The position numbers and the translations under genes were made by a program. The notes beneath the pieces are model-generated. The model did not search any database. It had not been told where the DNA came from and worked only from the letters and a program-made list of their open reading frames with translations. Of a stretch of 64,000 nt of DNA, positions 28,531 through 37,686 are shown one piece after another; position 1 is the first letter of the stretch, and each line of letters opens with the position of its first letter. This stretch comes from JAGVSR01 sp963742405. GTDB taxonomy: Bacteria > Pseudomonadota > Alphaproteobacteria > Rhizobiales > Hyphomicrobiaceae. Location: contig CAVUMB010000007.1 in NCBI GenBank assembly GCA_963742405.1, positions 372,001 to 436,000 of the forward strand, written 5' to 3'.

Positions 28531-29395
28531 GCCATGGCCCCAGTTGTACGAGAAGGACGGCGGCAATCATCAAACCCGCCCCCGACCACGAGAGACCGCT
28601 GAGCCGCTCCCCCAGGAACGCTGCCCCGGCACCGGCAGCAAACAGGCTTTCAGCCGACAGCAACACGGCCGCCTCGGGTGGCGTTGTATGCCGGATCGCA
28701 ATGCTGAAAATGGTGTACGTCAGCGCGGTTGAAACGAGGCCAACGAACAGGATCGGCACGCTGGCAGCGCTGATAGCCTCCAACGTTGGGCTCTCTGACA
28801 GCGCGGCCCCCGCCGCGGCCGCCAAGGCGACGGCCGCAAACTGGAGCGCCGTGTAGGTGAGCGGCCGTTCGAACAGGCTGGCCCTTGCGGTAATGACGCA
28901 GTGGATCGCCCAGAACAGCGATCCGGCCATAACCAGCACGTCGCCAGACCCGAGGCCGCCTGCGGTGCCGCCACCGAGCAGCCAGCTACCTAAAAACGAT
29001 AGCGCAATAGCCGGCCACACGATCCGCGCCGGTTGATTGGCCGATGCAATCCATGCAACGAGCGGCGTCAGCACAACGTAAAGCGAGGTCAGAAACCCCG
29101 TGTTGGTGACCGATGCCGTTCGTAACCCCTCTTGCTGCAGAAAAGCTGCCAGCAGAAAAGCCGTCCCGCTCGCGAGGGCCACTTTTACAAGGCCAACTGA
29201 TACAAGCGATGCAGCCGGCTTGATACGATGTTCAAAAAACGCCAGCGGCATCAGCACGATGGCCGCCAAGCCCGCGCGTGCCGCAATGAAAGTCAGCGGC
29301 CCCACGTGCTGCATGGCGTCTTTCTGGAATAGGAAGGCGACGCCCCACAGTGCGGCGGCAAATAGTAAAACTCCATCAGCCTGAAGCCGCGTCAT
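28493..29395 (-). CDS. DMT-superfamily (EamA) transporter
   Basis: This 300-residue inner-membrane protein has about ten hydrophobic helices in two EamA repeats (roughly 1-140 and 150-290), the form of drug/metabolite exporters. The start ADGVLLFAAALWGVAFLFQKDAM is typical. Substrate cannot be predicted; many relatives export amino acids or metabolites. The last 38 bp overlap the end of alkB on the other strand. Confidence 0.9.
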   Translation of the reverse strand: MTRLQADGVLLFAAALWGVAFLFQKDAMQHVGPLTFIAARAGLAAIVLMPLAFFEHRIKPAASLVSVGLVKVALASGTAFLLAAFLQQEGLRTASVTNTGFLTSLYVVLTPLVAWIASANQPARIVWPAIALSFLGSWLLGGGTAGGLGSGDVLVMAGSLFWAIHCVITARASLFERPLTYTALQFAAVALAAAAGAALSESPTLEAISAASVPILFVGLVSTALTYTIFSIAIRHTTPPEAAVLLSAESLFAAGAGAAFLGERLSGLSWSGAGLMIAAVLLVQLGPWLSRSASRGEASG

Positions 29396-29434
29396 TGCGC
29401 TGGAATGTGGTGGACTTGGCGCGCTTCCGACGCA

Positions 29435-30107
29435 CTACTCGCTATTCGACGGATCATCTGCCGCCCGCTGTTGTGCCGTCTGAGCAGCACTCTCAGCACC
29501 GTTGCCGGCTTCTGCTTTGCCGGGCTTGGGTCCACCGCGTGCCGTCGCCACCATGGCCGGTCTGATCACACGTTCTTCGATGACGTAGCCGGCCTGGAAT
29601 ACATGCAAGATCGTCCCATTCGGCACGTCAGGATTGTCGACCTGCTGCATGGGCTGGTGAAGGTGTGGGTTGAAAATCTCCCCTTCCGGCCAGATCCGCT
29701 TCACCCCGTGCCGCTCCAATACGCTTTTCAACTGTCCGTCGATCATGCCGACGCCCTCGACAAGGCTTTGCAGAGCGGGGTCGGCCTCAGCCGCACCGGG
29801 AGGCACCGCCTGCATCGCCCGCTCGAAGTTATCCGTCACGCCGATGATGTCGACGCGCAAACTTGGAAATGGCGAATCTTGACGTCTCCTGCTTTTCGCG
29901 TTCCGTTCGTTTGCGCAGGTTGTCCATGTCCGCAACGAGACGCAGGATTTCCGCTTTCGACGTCTCCAGATCGGTCTGGAGCACACTGATAATCGCCTTG
30001 AGCTGCTCGGCCGCGGGTTCGGTAGTTTCCGGCTGAGGCGGGGTCGCGCCGTGAGCGGGCTGCGATGCGGCGTCGTTGGGATCTGGCGTGGCATTCGGAT
30101 CGGACAT
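29435..30107 (-). CDS. grpE: nucleotide exchange factor GrpE, with a +1 frameshift
   Basis: GrpE releases ADP from DnaK. The first frame (MSDPNATPDPND... to SRFAISKFAR) contains the acidic N-terminus and long coiled coil; the second frame resumes with DIIGVTDNFERAMQAVP and runs through GVGMIDGQLKSVLERHGVKR and the beta domain NPHLHQPMQQVDNPDVPNGT. One extra base near 29851-29856 separates them. Correction gives 223 residues, normal for alphaproteobacteria. It is downstream of hrcA in the usual hrcA-grpE order, with 70 bp between them. The break is probably a sequence error. Confidence 0.93.
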
Positions 30108-30177
30108 GAGGGCTCGACGCTCTCTTTTTGATAAGCTTTCGGATGTGACGCGGGTATCGGCTGAAGGGCCAAAAAAA

Positions 30178-31224
30178 TCAAGAGATCAGGCGCGATATGA
30201 TCTTGGCGGTGTAGTCGACCATGGGAATGATGCGGGCATAATTGAGACGTGTGGGTCCGATGACACCTAAAACGCCAACGACCTTGCGTGTGTGGTTATG
30301 AAAAGGAGCCACGATCAGCGATGAGCCGGACATCGAAAACAACTTGTTCTCTGAACCGATAAAGATGCGGACACCTTCACCACCTTCGGCGAGACCGAGG
30401 ATCTGGGAAAGTTCTTGTTTGGATTCCAAATCGTTAAAAAGCTGCCGGATGCGCTCAAGGTCGTCGAACGCGGTCAGGTCCTTGAGCAAGTTTGATTGGC
30501 CGCGCACGATCAGGCTCTGCCGGTCGTCCAGCGCACCCGACCATTCTGCAAGCCCCGCGGTCACGACCTTTTGCGTCAGGTCATCGAGTTCGGCACGAGC
30601 CGTGGCCAATTCCGCTTCCATTCGGTGCCGCGCTTCGGAAATTGTCAGCCCCCGAATGTTCGCATTGAGATAATTTGCCGCCTCGATAAGAGCCGTGGCC
30701 GTTACTCCCGGCGGCAGCTGGATGATGCGGTTCTCAACGTCACCGTCTTCGCTGACGAGGATCGCCAGCGCTTTCGTCGGCTCCAGCGGCACGAATTCGA
30801 TCTGCTTCAGCCGGGAGACTTGTTTTTCCGCCAGCACAACGCCGGCACAGTGCGACAGACCGGAAATCATTTCACCCGCTTCGCCCAGAACTTTGTCCAG
30901 AGACGTCGAGCGGCTGGCAGCGATCTGCGCTTCGATTTGCTTGCGCTCGTCTTCGCTGAGCGAGCCGGTCTCTAGTAGTCCGTCAACGAACATGCGCAAG
31001 CCGGTCTGCGTCGGCAAACGTCCGGCGGACGTGTGCGGCGCGTAGATCAGCCCCAGCTCCTCCAAATCCGCCATGACATTACGGATCGACGCCGGCGAAA
31101 GGTGCAGAGGCAGAACGCGGGACAGGTTGCGCGAACCCACAGGATCCCCCGTAGAGAGATAACTCTCCACGATCTGTCTCAGGATTGCGCGCGAACGATC
31201 GTTGAGTTTGACGATTTCGGACAT
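30178..31224 (-). CDS. hrcA: heat-inducible transcriptional repressor HrcA
   Basis: The 348-residue repressor starts at ATG 31224 (MSEIVKLNDRSRAILRQIVE). A winged-helix DNA-binding domain (about 1-75, with SPASIRNVMADLEELGLI as recognition region) is followed by the dimerisation domain, including APHTSAGRLPT. HrcA binds CIRCE elements, usually before groESL; I found no CIRCE in this window, so its target here is elsewhere. It is divergent from rph, as in many alphaproteobacteria. Confidence 0.96.
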   Translation of the reverse strand: MSEIVKLNDRSRAILRQIVESYLSTGDPVGSRNLSRVLPLHLSPASIRNVMADLEELGLIYAPHTSAGRLPTQTGLRMFVDGLLETGSLSEDERKQIEAQIAASRSTSLDKVLGEAGEMISGLSHCAGVVLAEKQVSRLKQIEFVPLEPTKALAILVSEDGDVENRIIQLPPGVTATALIEAANYLNANIRGLTISEARHRMEAELATARAELDDLTQKVVTAGLAEWSGALDDRQSLIVRGQSNLLKDLTAFDDLERIRQLFNDLESKQELSQILGLAEGGEGVRIFIGSENKLFSMSGSSLIVAPFHNHTRKVVGVLGVIGPTRLNYARIIPMVDYTAKIISRLIS

Positions 31225-31451
31225 CGAACTCCGGTGCGAGGCCACTGGGGCGGGACCAGTCTGCGTTACGTATGTAGGGACTGTGGGTGCCGTCCGTCAA
31301 ATTGGCCCATCGCCGCTCCTGATGCTAGGCGGGCAGAGGTTCGGGCACGGGGCGGCATTCACGCTCCGAAAGCCTTGCACCGTGGTTGCGCCGAACAAGG
31401 CGCGGGACTAGGGTCGCGCCGAATCCAAAGATATAAGGGTATAGACCACTC

Positions 31452-32165
31452 ATGCGCCCCTCCAAACGCCAGCCCGATGAGCTCCGCCGCGTCTCGATCG
31501 AACGCGCCGTCTCGATGCACGCGGAGGGCTCCTGCCTGATCAAGTTCGGCAATACCCACGTCTTGTGCATGGCGAGCCTGGAAGAGCGCGTGCCGCCATG
31601 GCTGAAGGGCCAGGGTCGCGGATGGGTCACGGCGGAATATGCCATGTTGCCACGCGCCACATCGGAACGTACCCGTCGCGAGGTCACCGCCGGTCATCCG
31701 TCCGGCCGCACGCAGGAGATCCAGCGGCTCATTGGTCGTGCACTACGCGCGGTCATCGACCCGCAAAAGCTTGGCGAGCGCCAGATCTCGGTGGACTGCG
31801 ATGTGATCCAGGCGGACGGCGGCACGCGCACGGCGGCCATCACCGGCGCTTGGGTCGCTCTCTATGACTGCATCCAGTGGATGAAAGTCCGGGACATGGT
31901 GAAGGACGGCGTGCTGCGCGACCACGTGGCTGCCGTTTCCTGCGGTCTTTATCGCGGCACTCCGGTACTCGATCTGGACTACGCCGAGGATTCCACCGCC
32001 GACGCTGATTCCAATTTTGTGATGACCGGCGCAGGCGGCATTGTCGAAGTGCAGGGCACCGCCGAGACGACAGCCTTCTCGCAGGAGAGTTTCGACAGCC
32101 TGATGTCTCTGGCTCGCAAAGGCATCTCCGAACTGGTCCAGCTGCAGAAGATCACGGTGGCCTAG
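31452..32165 (+). CDS. rph: ribonuclease PH
   Basis: This 237-residue phosphorolytic 3'-5' exonuclease trims tRNA 3' ends. It begins MRPSKRQPDELRRVSIERA and has the family segments SCLIKFGNTHVLC, GRGWVTAEYAMLPRAT, GRTQEIQRLIGRALR and CDVIQADGGTRTAAITG. Length is standard. It heads a plus-strand run with a DUF1772 gene, rdgB and hemW. Confidence 0.97.
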   Translation: MRPSKRQPDELRRVSIERAVSMHAEGSCLIKFGNTHVLCMASLEERVPPWLKGQGRGWVTAEYAMLPRATSERTRREVTAGHPSGRTQEIQRLIGRALRAVIDPQKLGERQISVDCDVIQADGGTRTAAITGAWVALYDCIQWMKVRDMVKDGVLRDHVAAVSCGLYRGTPVLDLDYAEDSTADADSNFVMTGAGGIVEVQGTAETTAFSQESFDSLMSLARKGISELVQLQKITVA

Positions 32166-32177
32166 GAGTGCACTAAA

Positions 32178-32612
32178 ATGACGATCGCACTCGGGCCATT
32201 TGCACTCGCTGTGGCCGCCGTGTTTTTTGGAGCGGCGTTCTACATCAACGTGGCTGAGCAACCCGCCCGGTTGAAGCTGGACGATCGCGCATTGTTGGCT
32301 GAGTGGAAGCCAAGCTACGCCAGCGGCTTTGCGATGCAGGCTTCCCTCGCCGTGTTGGGTTTCGCATTCGGCGCGCTCGAATGGTGGCGGACAGGCGAAC
32401 TCGCGTGGCTCGCAGGTGCACTGGTGCTCGTAGCCAACTGGCCCTACACGCTGATCGGGATCATGCCGACCAACCACGCGTTGAACGCCATTCCACTTGA
32501 TCAAGCTGGCCCGGCGTCGCGTGCACTGATCGTGAAATGGGGCGGACTGCACGCCATTCGCACCGTTCTCGGGGGCGCTGCGACAGCCATATTTCTTTGG
32601 GCATCGATGTGA
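32178..32612 (+). CDS. DUF1772 membrane protein
   Basis: The 144-residue protein has four hydrophobic segments and the DUF1772 pattern (AAFYINVAEQPARL, SYASGFAMQASLAV, NWPYTLIGIMPTNHAL). Some members are called anthrone oxygenase-like, but the bacterial role is unknown. It is inserted between rph and rdgB; its TGA overlaps the rdgB ATG (TGATG), so it is translationally coupled to rdgB. Confidence 0.87.
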   Translation: MTIALGPFALAVAAVFFGAAFYINVAEQPARLKLDDRALLAEWKPSYASGFAMQASLAVLGFAFGALEWWRTGELAWLAGALVLVANWPYTLIGIMPTNHALNAIPLDQAGPASRALIVKWGGLHAIRTVLGGAATAIFLWASM

Positions 32613-33487
32613 TGCGCAGCCTGACACGCGGCACCAAGCTCGTCGTTGCGAGCCATAACAAAGGCAAGGTCTGGGAAATCAACCAGCTAATCGCGCCCTA
32701 TGGCCTGGAAGCGATTTCGGCGGGCTCTCTGAACCTTGAAGAGCCCGACGAAACAGAGCCCACGTTCGAGGGCAACGCCAAGCTCAAGGCGGTAGCTGCG
32801 GCGCAAGCGTCCCGCCTTATAGCGCTTGCCGATGATAGCGGCTTGGAGGTCGATTGCCTCGGCGGCGCACCCGGCATCTTTTCGGCTCGCTGGGCCGGAC
32901 CGCAAAAAGACTTCGGCCTCGCGATGAAGAAAGTCGCGGAGGAAATCACCGCCCGACACGGCTGGTCTGCGCCCGGTCCGCGCGCTAATTTCACCTCCGT
33001 TCTCTGCCTCGCCTGGCCTGACGGCGAGACAGCAACCTTCGCCGGCAAAGTCTTTGGTCATCTCGTCTGGCCGTCGCGCGGGGGTAATGGCTTTGGCTAC
33101 GATCCCATGTTCGTGCCCGACGGACACGACGTGACTTTTGGCGAAATGGAACCGGCGGATAAGTACGCGATCTCGCATCGCACGCGTGCCTTCGACGCGT
33201 TCCGAAAGGCCGTGCTTGGCGACATTTCGGCAGAACCCTTGAAGCCCAATGCCGATCGCGACGCCGACGGCCTGCACGCAGCGGCGGCCAACATTTCCAC
33301 CCGCGAGGAACTCAAGACGTTCGTCAAGTACCTGAGCGCCGATCTTGAGCGACGCGGCCAGCCTCGCGTCAATCTCGGCACCCTGATGGCGGCTTTGGAA
33401 AATTCTATTGCCGACAAGACCGATGAGCCGCGTTGGCGGGCATTGGCGAAAGCGCTGCTGGCTGCGACGGAGGCAGCGCAGCCGTGA
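32612..33487 (+). CDS. rdgB: RdgB/HAM1 nucleoside triphosphate pyrophosphatase with an extra C-terminal domain
   Basis: The enzyme removes ITP, dITP and XTP from the nucleotide pool. The start ATG overlaps the upstream stop. The first ~205 residues are canonical: VVASHNKGKVWEI, DDSGLEVDCLGGAPGIFSAR, GNGFGYDPMFVPDG and ISHRTRAF. The protein has 291 residues, about 85 more than usual. The extra part (ISTREELKTFVKYLSADLE, then LMAALENSIADK and EPRWRALAKALLAA) resembles the small DUF7660-type domain, which is normally a separate protein. The fusion is continuous in one frame. Its stop overlaps the hemW start (TGATG). Confidence 0.93.
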   Translation: MRSLTRGTKLVVASHNKGKVWEINQLIAPYGLEAISAGSLNLEEPDETEPTFEGNAKLKAVAAAQASRLIALADDSGLEVDCLGGAPGIFSARWAGPQKDFGLAMKKVAEEITARHGWSAPGPRANFTSVLCLAWPDGETATFAGKVFGHLVWPSRGGNGFGYDPMFVPDGHDVTFGEMEPADKYAISHRTRAFDAFRKAVLGDISAEPLKPNADRDADGLHAAAANISTREELKTFVKYLSADLERRGQPRVNLGTLMAALENSIADKTDEPRWRALAKALLAATEAAQP

Positions 33488-34796
33488 TGGCCAGTTCAAT
33501 GTCGCCTGATGCAGATTCGCTATTTGGCATCTATGTTCACTGGCCCTTCTGCGCGCAGAAATGTCCCTACTGCGATTTCAACAGCCACGTTCGCTTTGGC
33601 GGCTGGGACGAAACCCGGTATCTGAGCGCCTACTTGCGCGAACTCGACAACGTAAAGGCCAGGGTCGGGCAGCAGGAGGTTTACTCGATCTTTTTTGGCG
33701 GTGGCACGCCGTCGCTCATGCAGCCGGCAACCGTCGCCGCAATATTGGATCACATTGCCAAGCTCTGGGTCGTGCAGCCCGGCGCGGAGATCACGTTAGA
33801 AGCCAATCCGAACAGCGTCGACGCAAACCGCTTCTTCGGATACCGCGCTTCGGGCGTCAATCGCGTCTCGATCGGTGTGCAATCCCTGCGCGACAACGAA
33901 CTGAAGCGACTGGGCCGCTTGCATTCGGTCGCTGAAGCGAAGGCCGCGATTGAGGTCGCGCGTCGCGCCTTTGAGCGCTTTTCATTCGATCTGATCTACG
34001 CCCGGCCGGGCCAATCGTCCGAAGTCATGGCGCGCCGAACTTACAGAAGCGCTCAACTTGGCCAACGGCCATCTCTCGCTGTACCAGCTGACCATTGAAC
34101 CTGACACGCCCTTCGCCGAACTCCACGCGCGTGGCCGCCTCGTCATCCCCGATGCCGACGCCGCGCTCGACCTTTACGCCATCACACAGGACATGACCGG
34201 AGCTGCCGGTCTTCCGGCTTACGAAATCTCCAATCATGCGGCAGCCGGCGACGAAAGCCGGCATAATCTGCTCTACTGGCGGTATGGGGCCTATGCCGGG
34301 ATCGGCCCTGGCGCACATGGCCGTCTCGCGTTGCACGCCGGCACTCGCGCCGCAACCGTCACCGAGCGTAATCCGGAACGCTGGGTTGCCCACGTCGAGG
34401 CGGAAGGCCATGGCGTCGTCGAAGCCACGGACCTGTCAAATGAGGAGCAGGCCGACGAAATGCTGCTGATGGGCCTGCGGTTGACGGAAGGTATCGATCT
34501 GGAAGAAATGGCGCGCCGCTTTGGATTTGCGCCCGCACCCTCTGAGATTGCTGCGCTTCGTGCGCTTGGCGTCATTGAAATCATCGCTGACAGCGCCGTA
34601 GATGACAGCATCATTCGCGCCTGCATCGGACCTGGCATCGCGCCCACCGGCACATCCAGCCAGCTGGCCCGCCGTCCCACGGATCAGGGCCTGCCGCGAA
34701 GGCCGTTTTGTGCTCAACGAACTCGTCCGCCGGCTTTCTCTGAGCACCGCGCGCGTGACCACCCGCATCAACGCCCCTGCAACACTTCGCTCATAG
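33487..34796 (+). CDS. hemW: HemW-type radical SAM protein, with two +1 frameshifts
   Basis: ATG 33487 opens a radical SAM protein with the 4Fe-4S motif CAQKCPYC after GIYVHWPF, FFGGGTPSLM and GVQSLRDNELKRLGR. HemW is thought to act as a heme chaperone. One extra base near 34027 moves the frame before WRAELTEALNLANGHLSLYQLTIE; a second near 34679 moves it before the final GRFVLNELVRRLSLS. The corrected protein has 435 residues, somewhat longer than usual because of a stretch around DDSIIRACIGPGIAPTGTSS near the C-terminus. Conservation on both sides of each shift suggests sequence errors. Confidence 0.88.
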
Positions 34797-34830
34797 ACTA
34801 ACTGGCAGATCCCCTTTAACTCCCGCGGCC

Positions 34831-35412
34831 ATGATGAAACGGCTCTACGATTGGATTATGGCACTGGCCGCGAGCGACCGTGCTCCTGCAGCCCTGTTCG
34901 GGGTGTCGTTCGTCGAAAGCTCGTTCTTCCCGATCCCACCGGACGTAATGCTGGTCCCCATGGTGATCGCCCAGCGTGCGAAAGCGTGGTGGTACGCCAC
35001 ACTCGCCACCATGGGCTCGGTGATCGGCGGCGCCTTCGGCTACGCGATCGGCTTTTTTGCGTTCGAAAGCGTCGGCAAGCCGATCCTGGAATTCTACGGC
35101 AAGGCCGATAGCTTTGGTGAGTTCACGCAGTGGTTCAACGAGTGGGGCGTCTGGATTCTCATCGCCAAAGGTTGGACGCCGTTCCCTTACAAGGTGCTGA
35201 CGATTACCGCCGGTGTGACACACATGCCGTTCTTCGAATTCATGCTGGCAAGCGTGATTACACGAGCCATGCGGTTCTTCCTCGTCGCGGGGCTCCTCTA
35301 TTACTTCGGCGAACCGATCCGCGACTTTATCGAAAAGCGTCTGACGCTGGTCACGACTGTTTTCCTGGTCGTTCTCGTCAGTGGATTCGTAGCCGTGAGG
35401 TATCTGTTCTAG
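34831..35412 (+). CDS. DedA/YqaA family membrane protein
   Basis: The 193-residue inner-membrane protein shows the DedA (SNARE-associated/VTT) pattern: FVESSFFPIPPDVMLVPM, GSVIGGAFGYAIG, GWTPFPYKVLTITAGV and a C-terminal span. The Pro-rich re-entrant motif FFPIPPD is typical of the YqaA branch. DedA proteins are linked to lipid flipping and membrane potential; the specific role here is unknown. dsbB follows after 31 bp. Confidence 0.92.
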   Translation: MMKRLYDWIMALAASDRAPAALFGVSFVESSFFPIPPDVMLVPMVIAQRAKAWWYATLATMGSVIGGAFGYAIGFFAFESVGKPILEFYGKADSFGEFTQWFNEWGVWILIAKGWTPFPYKVLTITAGVTHMPFFEFMLASVITRAMRFFLVAGLLYYFGEPIRDFIEKRLTLVTTVFLVVLVSGFVAVRYLF

Positions 35413-35443
35413 ATTGACCATTCGGCCGGCCAGAGGTCTTGCG

Positions 35444-35974
35444 ATGCTAGAAACGACAATCCGCCCCGACCATGCCAACGCATATCGCCTCGGCGGCCTC
35501 GCCCTCATTATGACGACCGGCATCATTCTTATGGCGCTGGGGTTCGAATATCTCGGCGGATACACGCCGTGCCCGCTATGCATAATGCAGCGCTACGCCT
35601 ACTACGCCGGAATTCCATTGACCTTTCTCGCCATGGCGCTGGTGGCCGAACGGCCGCGCATTGCAGCACTCGTGTTCTTTGCGGTCGCTTTGGCATTTCT
35701 CGCGAATGCGGGTCTGGCGGGATATCATGCCGGCGTCGAATGGCAGTTCTGGCCTGGCCCTGACACCTGTACCGCTGCCCAAGCTCTCCCCGCCAATCCC
35801 GCCGATCTGTTGAAGGGTCTTGAAAGTGCGCGCGTCGTCCGGTGCGATGAGGCGACGTGGCGCCTGTTCGGCCTGTCGTTCGCCGGCTGGAACGTGTTGA
35901 TCTCGCTCGCTCTGTTCGCAATCTCGCTGCAAGCTGCCTTCGCGGCCAGAAGCTCGGACGAAAAAATTACTTAA
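35444..35974 (+). CDS. dsbB: disulfide bond formation protein B
   Basis: The 176-residue four-helix membrane protein reoxidises DsbA with quinone. The first periplasmic pair is in YTPCPLCIMQRYAYY and the second pair in DTCTAAQAL and VVRCDEATW. ATG 35444 is chosen; an in-frame TTG lies ten codons upstream. It sits next to a DedA gene and probably shares its transcript. Length is normal. Confidence 0.93.
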   Translation: MLETTIRPDHANAYRLGGLALIMTTGIILMALGFEYLGGYTPCPLCIMQRYAYYAGIPLTFLAMALVAERPRIAALVFFAVALAFLANAGLAGYHAGVEWQFWPGPDTCTAAQALPANPADLLKGLESARVVRCDEATWRLFGLSFAGWNVLISLALFAISLQAAFAARSSDEKIT

Positions 35975-36660
35975 ATTCAGGCGCTTAGTAATTTCTCGAT
36001 AGTCTTTGCACGAGCCCAGGCCCCTCAGGCCTCGGAGCGAACTATTCATGAACGGAATGCAAGCGTAATTCCTTGGATAGGACTAGCCTCCGCCATTTTT
36101 GCGCCTGAGTGTGGCAGTTAATTCACACCAAGCGCGGAACGCAAACGGAACACGAGGTCAATTGACCCAAAGTTTCGAGGTGTCCCGGGCGGGTAGAAGT
36201 GGGTCGCGTGAGGAAAGCTTGTTGCGTTCTTCCTCTCATCTGTCGGGCAGGAGTTGTTGCGTTGTGAGCGTCCTGCCGGCGTTCCTCAGATGGAATTGAC
36301 CTGTTGTCCGCCAAACGTGTTCCGCCATTTCGCTTAGTAAGCGTTGAGTCCCTGTAGCGTCTGCGTTGCACACCCTCAGAGCGCGCTGCAAAGCACGTTC
36401 CAAAACCTGAAGCGAGCGGTCTGGCCTGAAACGTCTTCGCGTCTGGCCAGACTGCTCCCCCGCAGTTTCACTTTTCCACACTTCAGAATTGGAGACGTGG
36501 GACCCCGGTGCGCGCAGTCGCATTGTTCATTGAGTAGGTCTTGCGCACCGTTCGGCGATTGATGGCTAGGCTATCGTGAGCGTGTGTTCCGTCGCGTTTC
36601 TGTTGCGTTTGTGTTGTGTCCGTCGCGTCAGTTGCGTCCGAAGTTAGCGTGAGGAAAGCG
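35975..36660. other. long intergenic region, no recognised gene
   Basis: About 690 bp without a convincing gene. Frames on both strands are short and have atypical composition. The 13-mer GCGTGAGGAAAGC occurs twice, at 36205-36217 and 36647-36659; the second copy is the ribosome-binding site of the next small gene. Between 36585 and 36640 the plus strand is rich in repeated GTTGCGT/GTCGCGT words. A small RNA or decayed gene is possible but not shown. Confidence 0.4.
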
Positions 36661-36837
36661 ATGTCGTCCCTGATTATCAGAGTAGTTCCGTCTGCGTTGG
36701 TCGAAGAAGAGGCTGTCATTTTCAGTGCCTGGCGGCCGCTATCTGACGTTGTTTTGAATATTGTGCGTCACGTCGAACGCCAGTCTGCGGTGCCGCCCGG
36801 CGTATCTGGCGGCGCTGCGTTGTCGAAGGCCGCGTGA
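36661..36837 (+). CDS. 58-residue hypothetical protein
   Basis: A GAGGAAAGCG ribosome-binding site directly precedes ATG 36661. The peptide starts MSSLIIRVVPSALVEEEA and continues VIFSAWRPLSDVVLNIVRH; it has no signal peptide or clear membrane span. I do not recognise a family. It stands alone between two noncoding regions, so the call rests on the good start site and a plausible composition. Confidence 0.45.
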   Translation: MSSLIIRVVPSALVEEEAVIFSAWRPLSDVVLNIVRHVERQSAVPPGVSGGAALSKAA

Positions 36838-37024
36838 CGGCCAATCACTGAATTCGCAGATGAGCCATCGCGGCTGATCTGCAACGAAACGGCAGGCACT
36901 TCGAGTGCGGGACCAGCAGTCCAGAACGGCACTGCATCACACAGTTCTGCGTAGTGGTGCCATCGTACTCTTTGTGTCTGCCACTTACTTCGTCGCGTAG
37001 TCCAGTATCTCCATGGAGAGTCCA

Positions 37025-37252
37025 ATGGTCCATCTTTCGAACCCCGATCACGTCAATCCTGTGCAGTGGCAGCAGGCGCAAGGCGTCGCTCGACAGACGT
37101 GCGCCCGCTTTTTTCGCGACGGCGGCACGCCGGAAGACGCACTGAAAGCCTTCGGAGTTTCGGCCGGTGAAATCACGGGGCTGGACTGGAGCCGGGCGGT
37201 CGACGCGATCGCGCAGACGTTGTGCTACGCGCCGCAACGGCGCGCCGCTTGA
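37025..37252 (+). CDS. small conserved-looking hypothetical protein
   Basis: From ATG 37025 (GGAGAG upstream) the product has 75 residues. The central part, ARQTCARFFRDGGTPEDALK, then AFGVSAGEITGLDWSRAVDA, has the look of a compact helical domain with alternating polar and hydrophobic positions. Codon use matches neighbouring genes. It is followed by a strong terminator at 37310, which supports a real transcript. No function can be given. Confidence 0.6.
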   Translation: MVHLSNPDHVNPVQWQQAQGVARQTCARFFRDGGTPEDALKAFGVSAGEITGLDWSRAVDAIAQTLCYAPQRRAA

Positions 37253-37309
37253 ATTTGACCGCCCTGCAGGCGGTCAGCGATTGTTGTGAGTTCGTCCCAA
37301 TCAAACTTC

Positions 37310-37343
37310 GGCCCCGCTGCCTCGAGCATGCGGGGCCTTTTTT
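37310..37343 (+). terminator. intrinsic terminator
   Basis: GGCCCCGC pairs with GCGGGGCC, extended inward by TGC/GCA with a one-base bulge and a CTCGA loop, followed by six T. It ends the transcript of the 75-residue protein. Confidence 0.85.
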
Positions 37344-37686
37344 AAATACTGCTCTGAACTGGCTGTTTTGTTGACGGCGGCGCAACGGTTTTCCGTTGCT
37401 TGCGCTTCAGCGTCCAACTGGAGAACATTTTCGGCATCCACGGTCCCTCGCTTGCGGTGGCCGGTACTTTTCACACGAGGTTTGTAGACGAGCGGTGGTG
37501 GTTCAGCTGTCACGGTTGGAACACGGGGAGTGGTCACGCTGAACCGGCCGCAAATTGCATGCCGACGGGAAGACACGGCCTTCTTGCCACGGAGGGTCGG
37601 ATCGGCTCCGCAAACAGGAGCGACATCCGGCCGGAACTGTTGCGACCTTTGCCGGTTAAAGGGGCTCACAGGCAATGGAGGAAAAC
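37344..37686. other. intergenic region upstream of the Ser/Gly-rich protein
   Basis: About 340 bp follow the terminator. A minus-strand frame with a TTG start crosses it but also runs into the terminator, so it is not called. The region presumably contains the promoter of the next gene. I see no strong palindrome. Confidence 0.35.

Noticed and set aside
32160..32178. GGAGTGCACTAA near the DUF1772 start as a CIRCE half-site
   Set aside because: Only one partial arm is present; the TTAGCACTC-N9-GAGTGCTAA structure is missing.
36845..37237. 130-codon minus-strand frame over the 75-residue gene
   Set aside because: The plus-strand frame has a better start, protein-like composition and a following terminator.
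37301..37675. 124-codon minus-strand frame in the gap before the Ser/Gly-rich gene
   Set aside because: Starts at TTG without a good ribosome-binding site and ends inside a strong plus-strand terminator; no family match.
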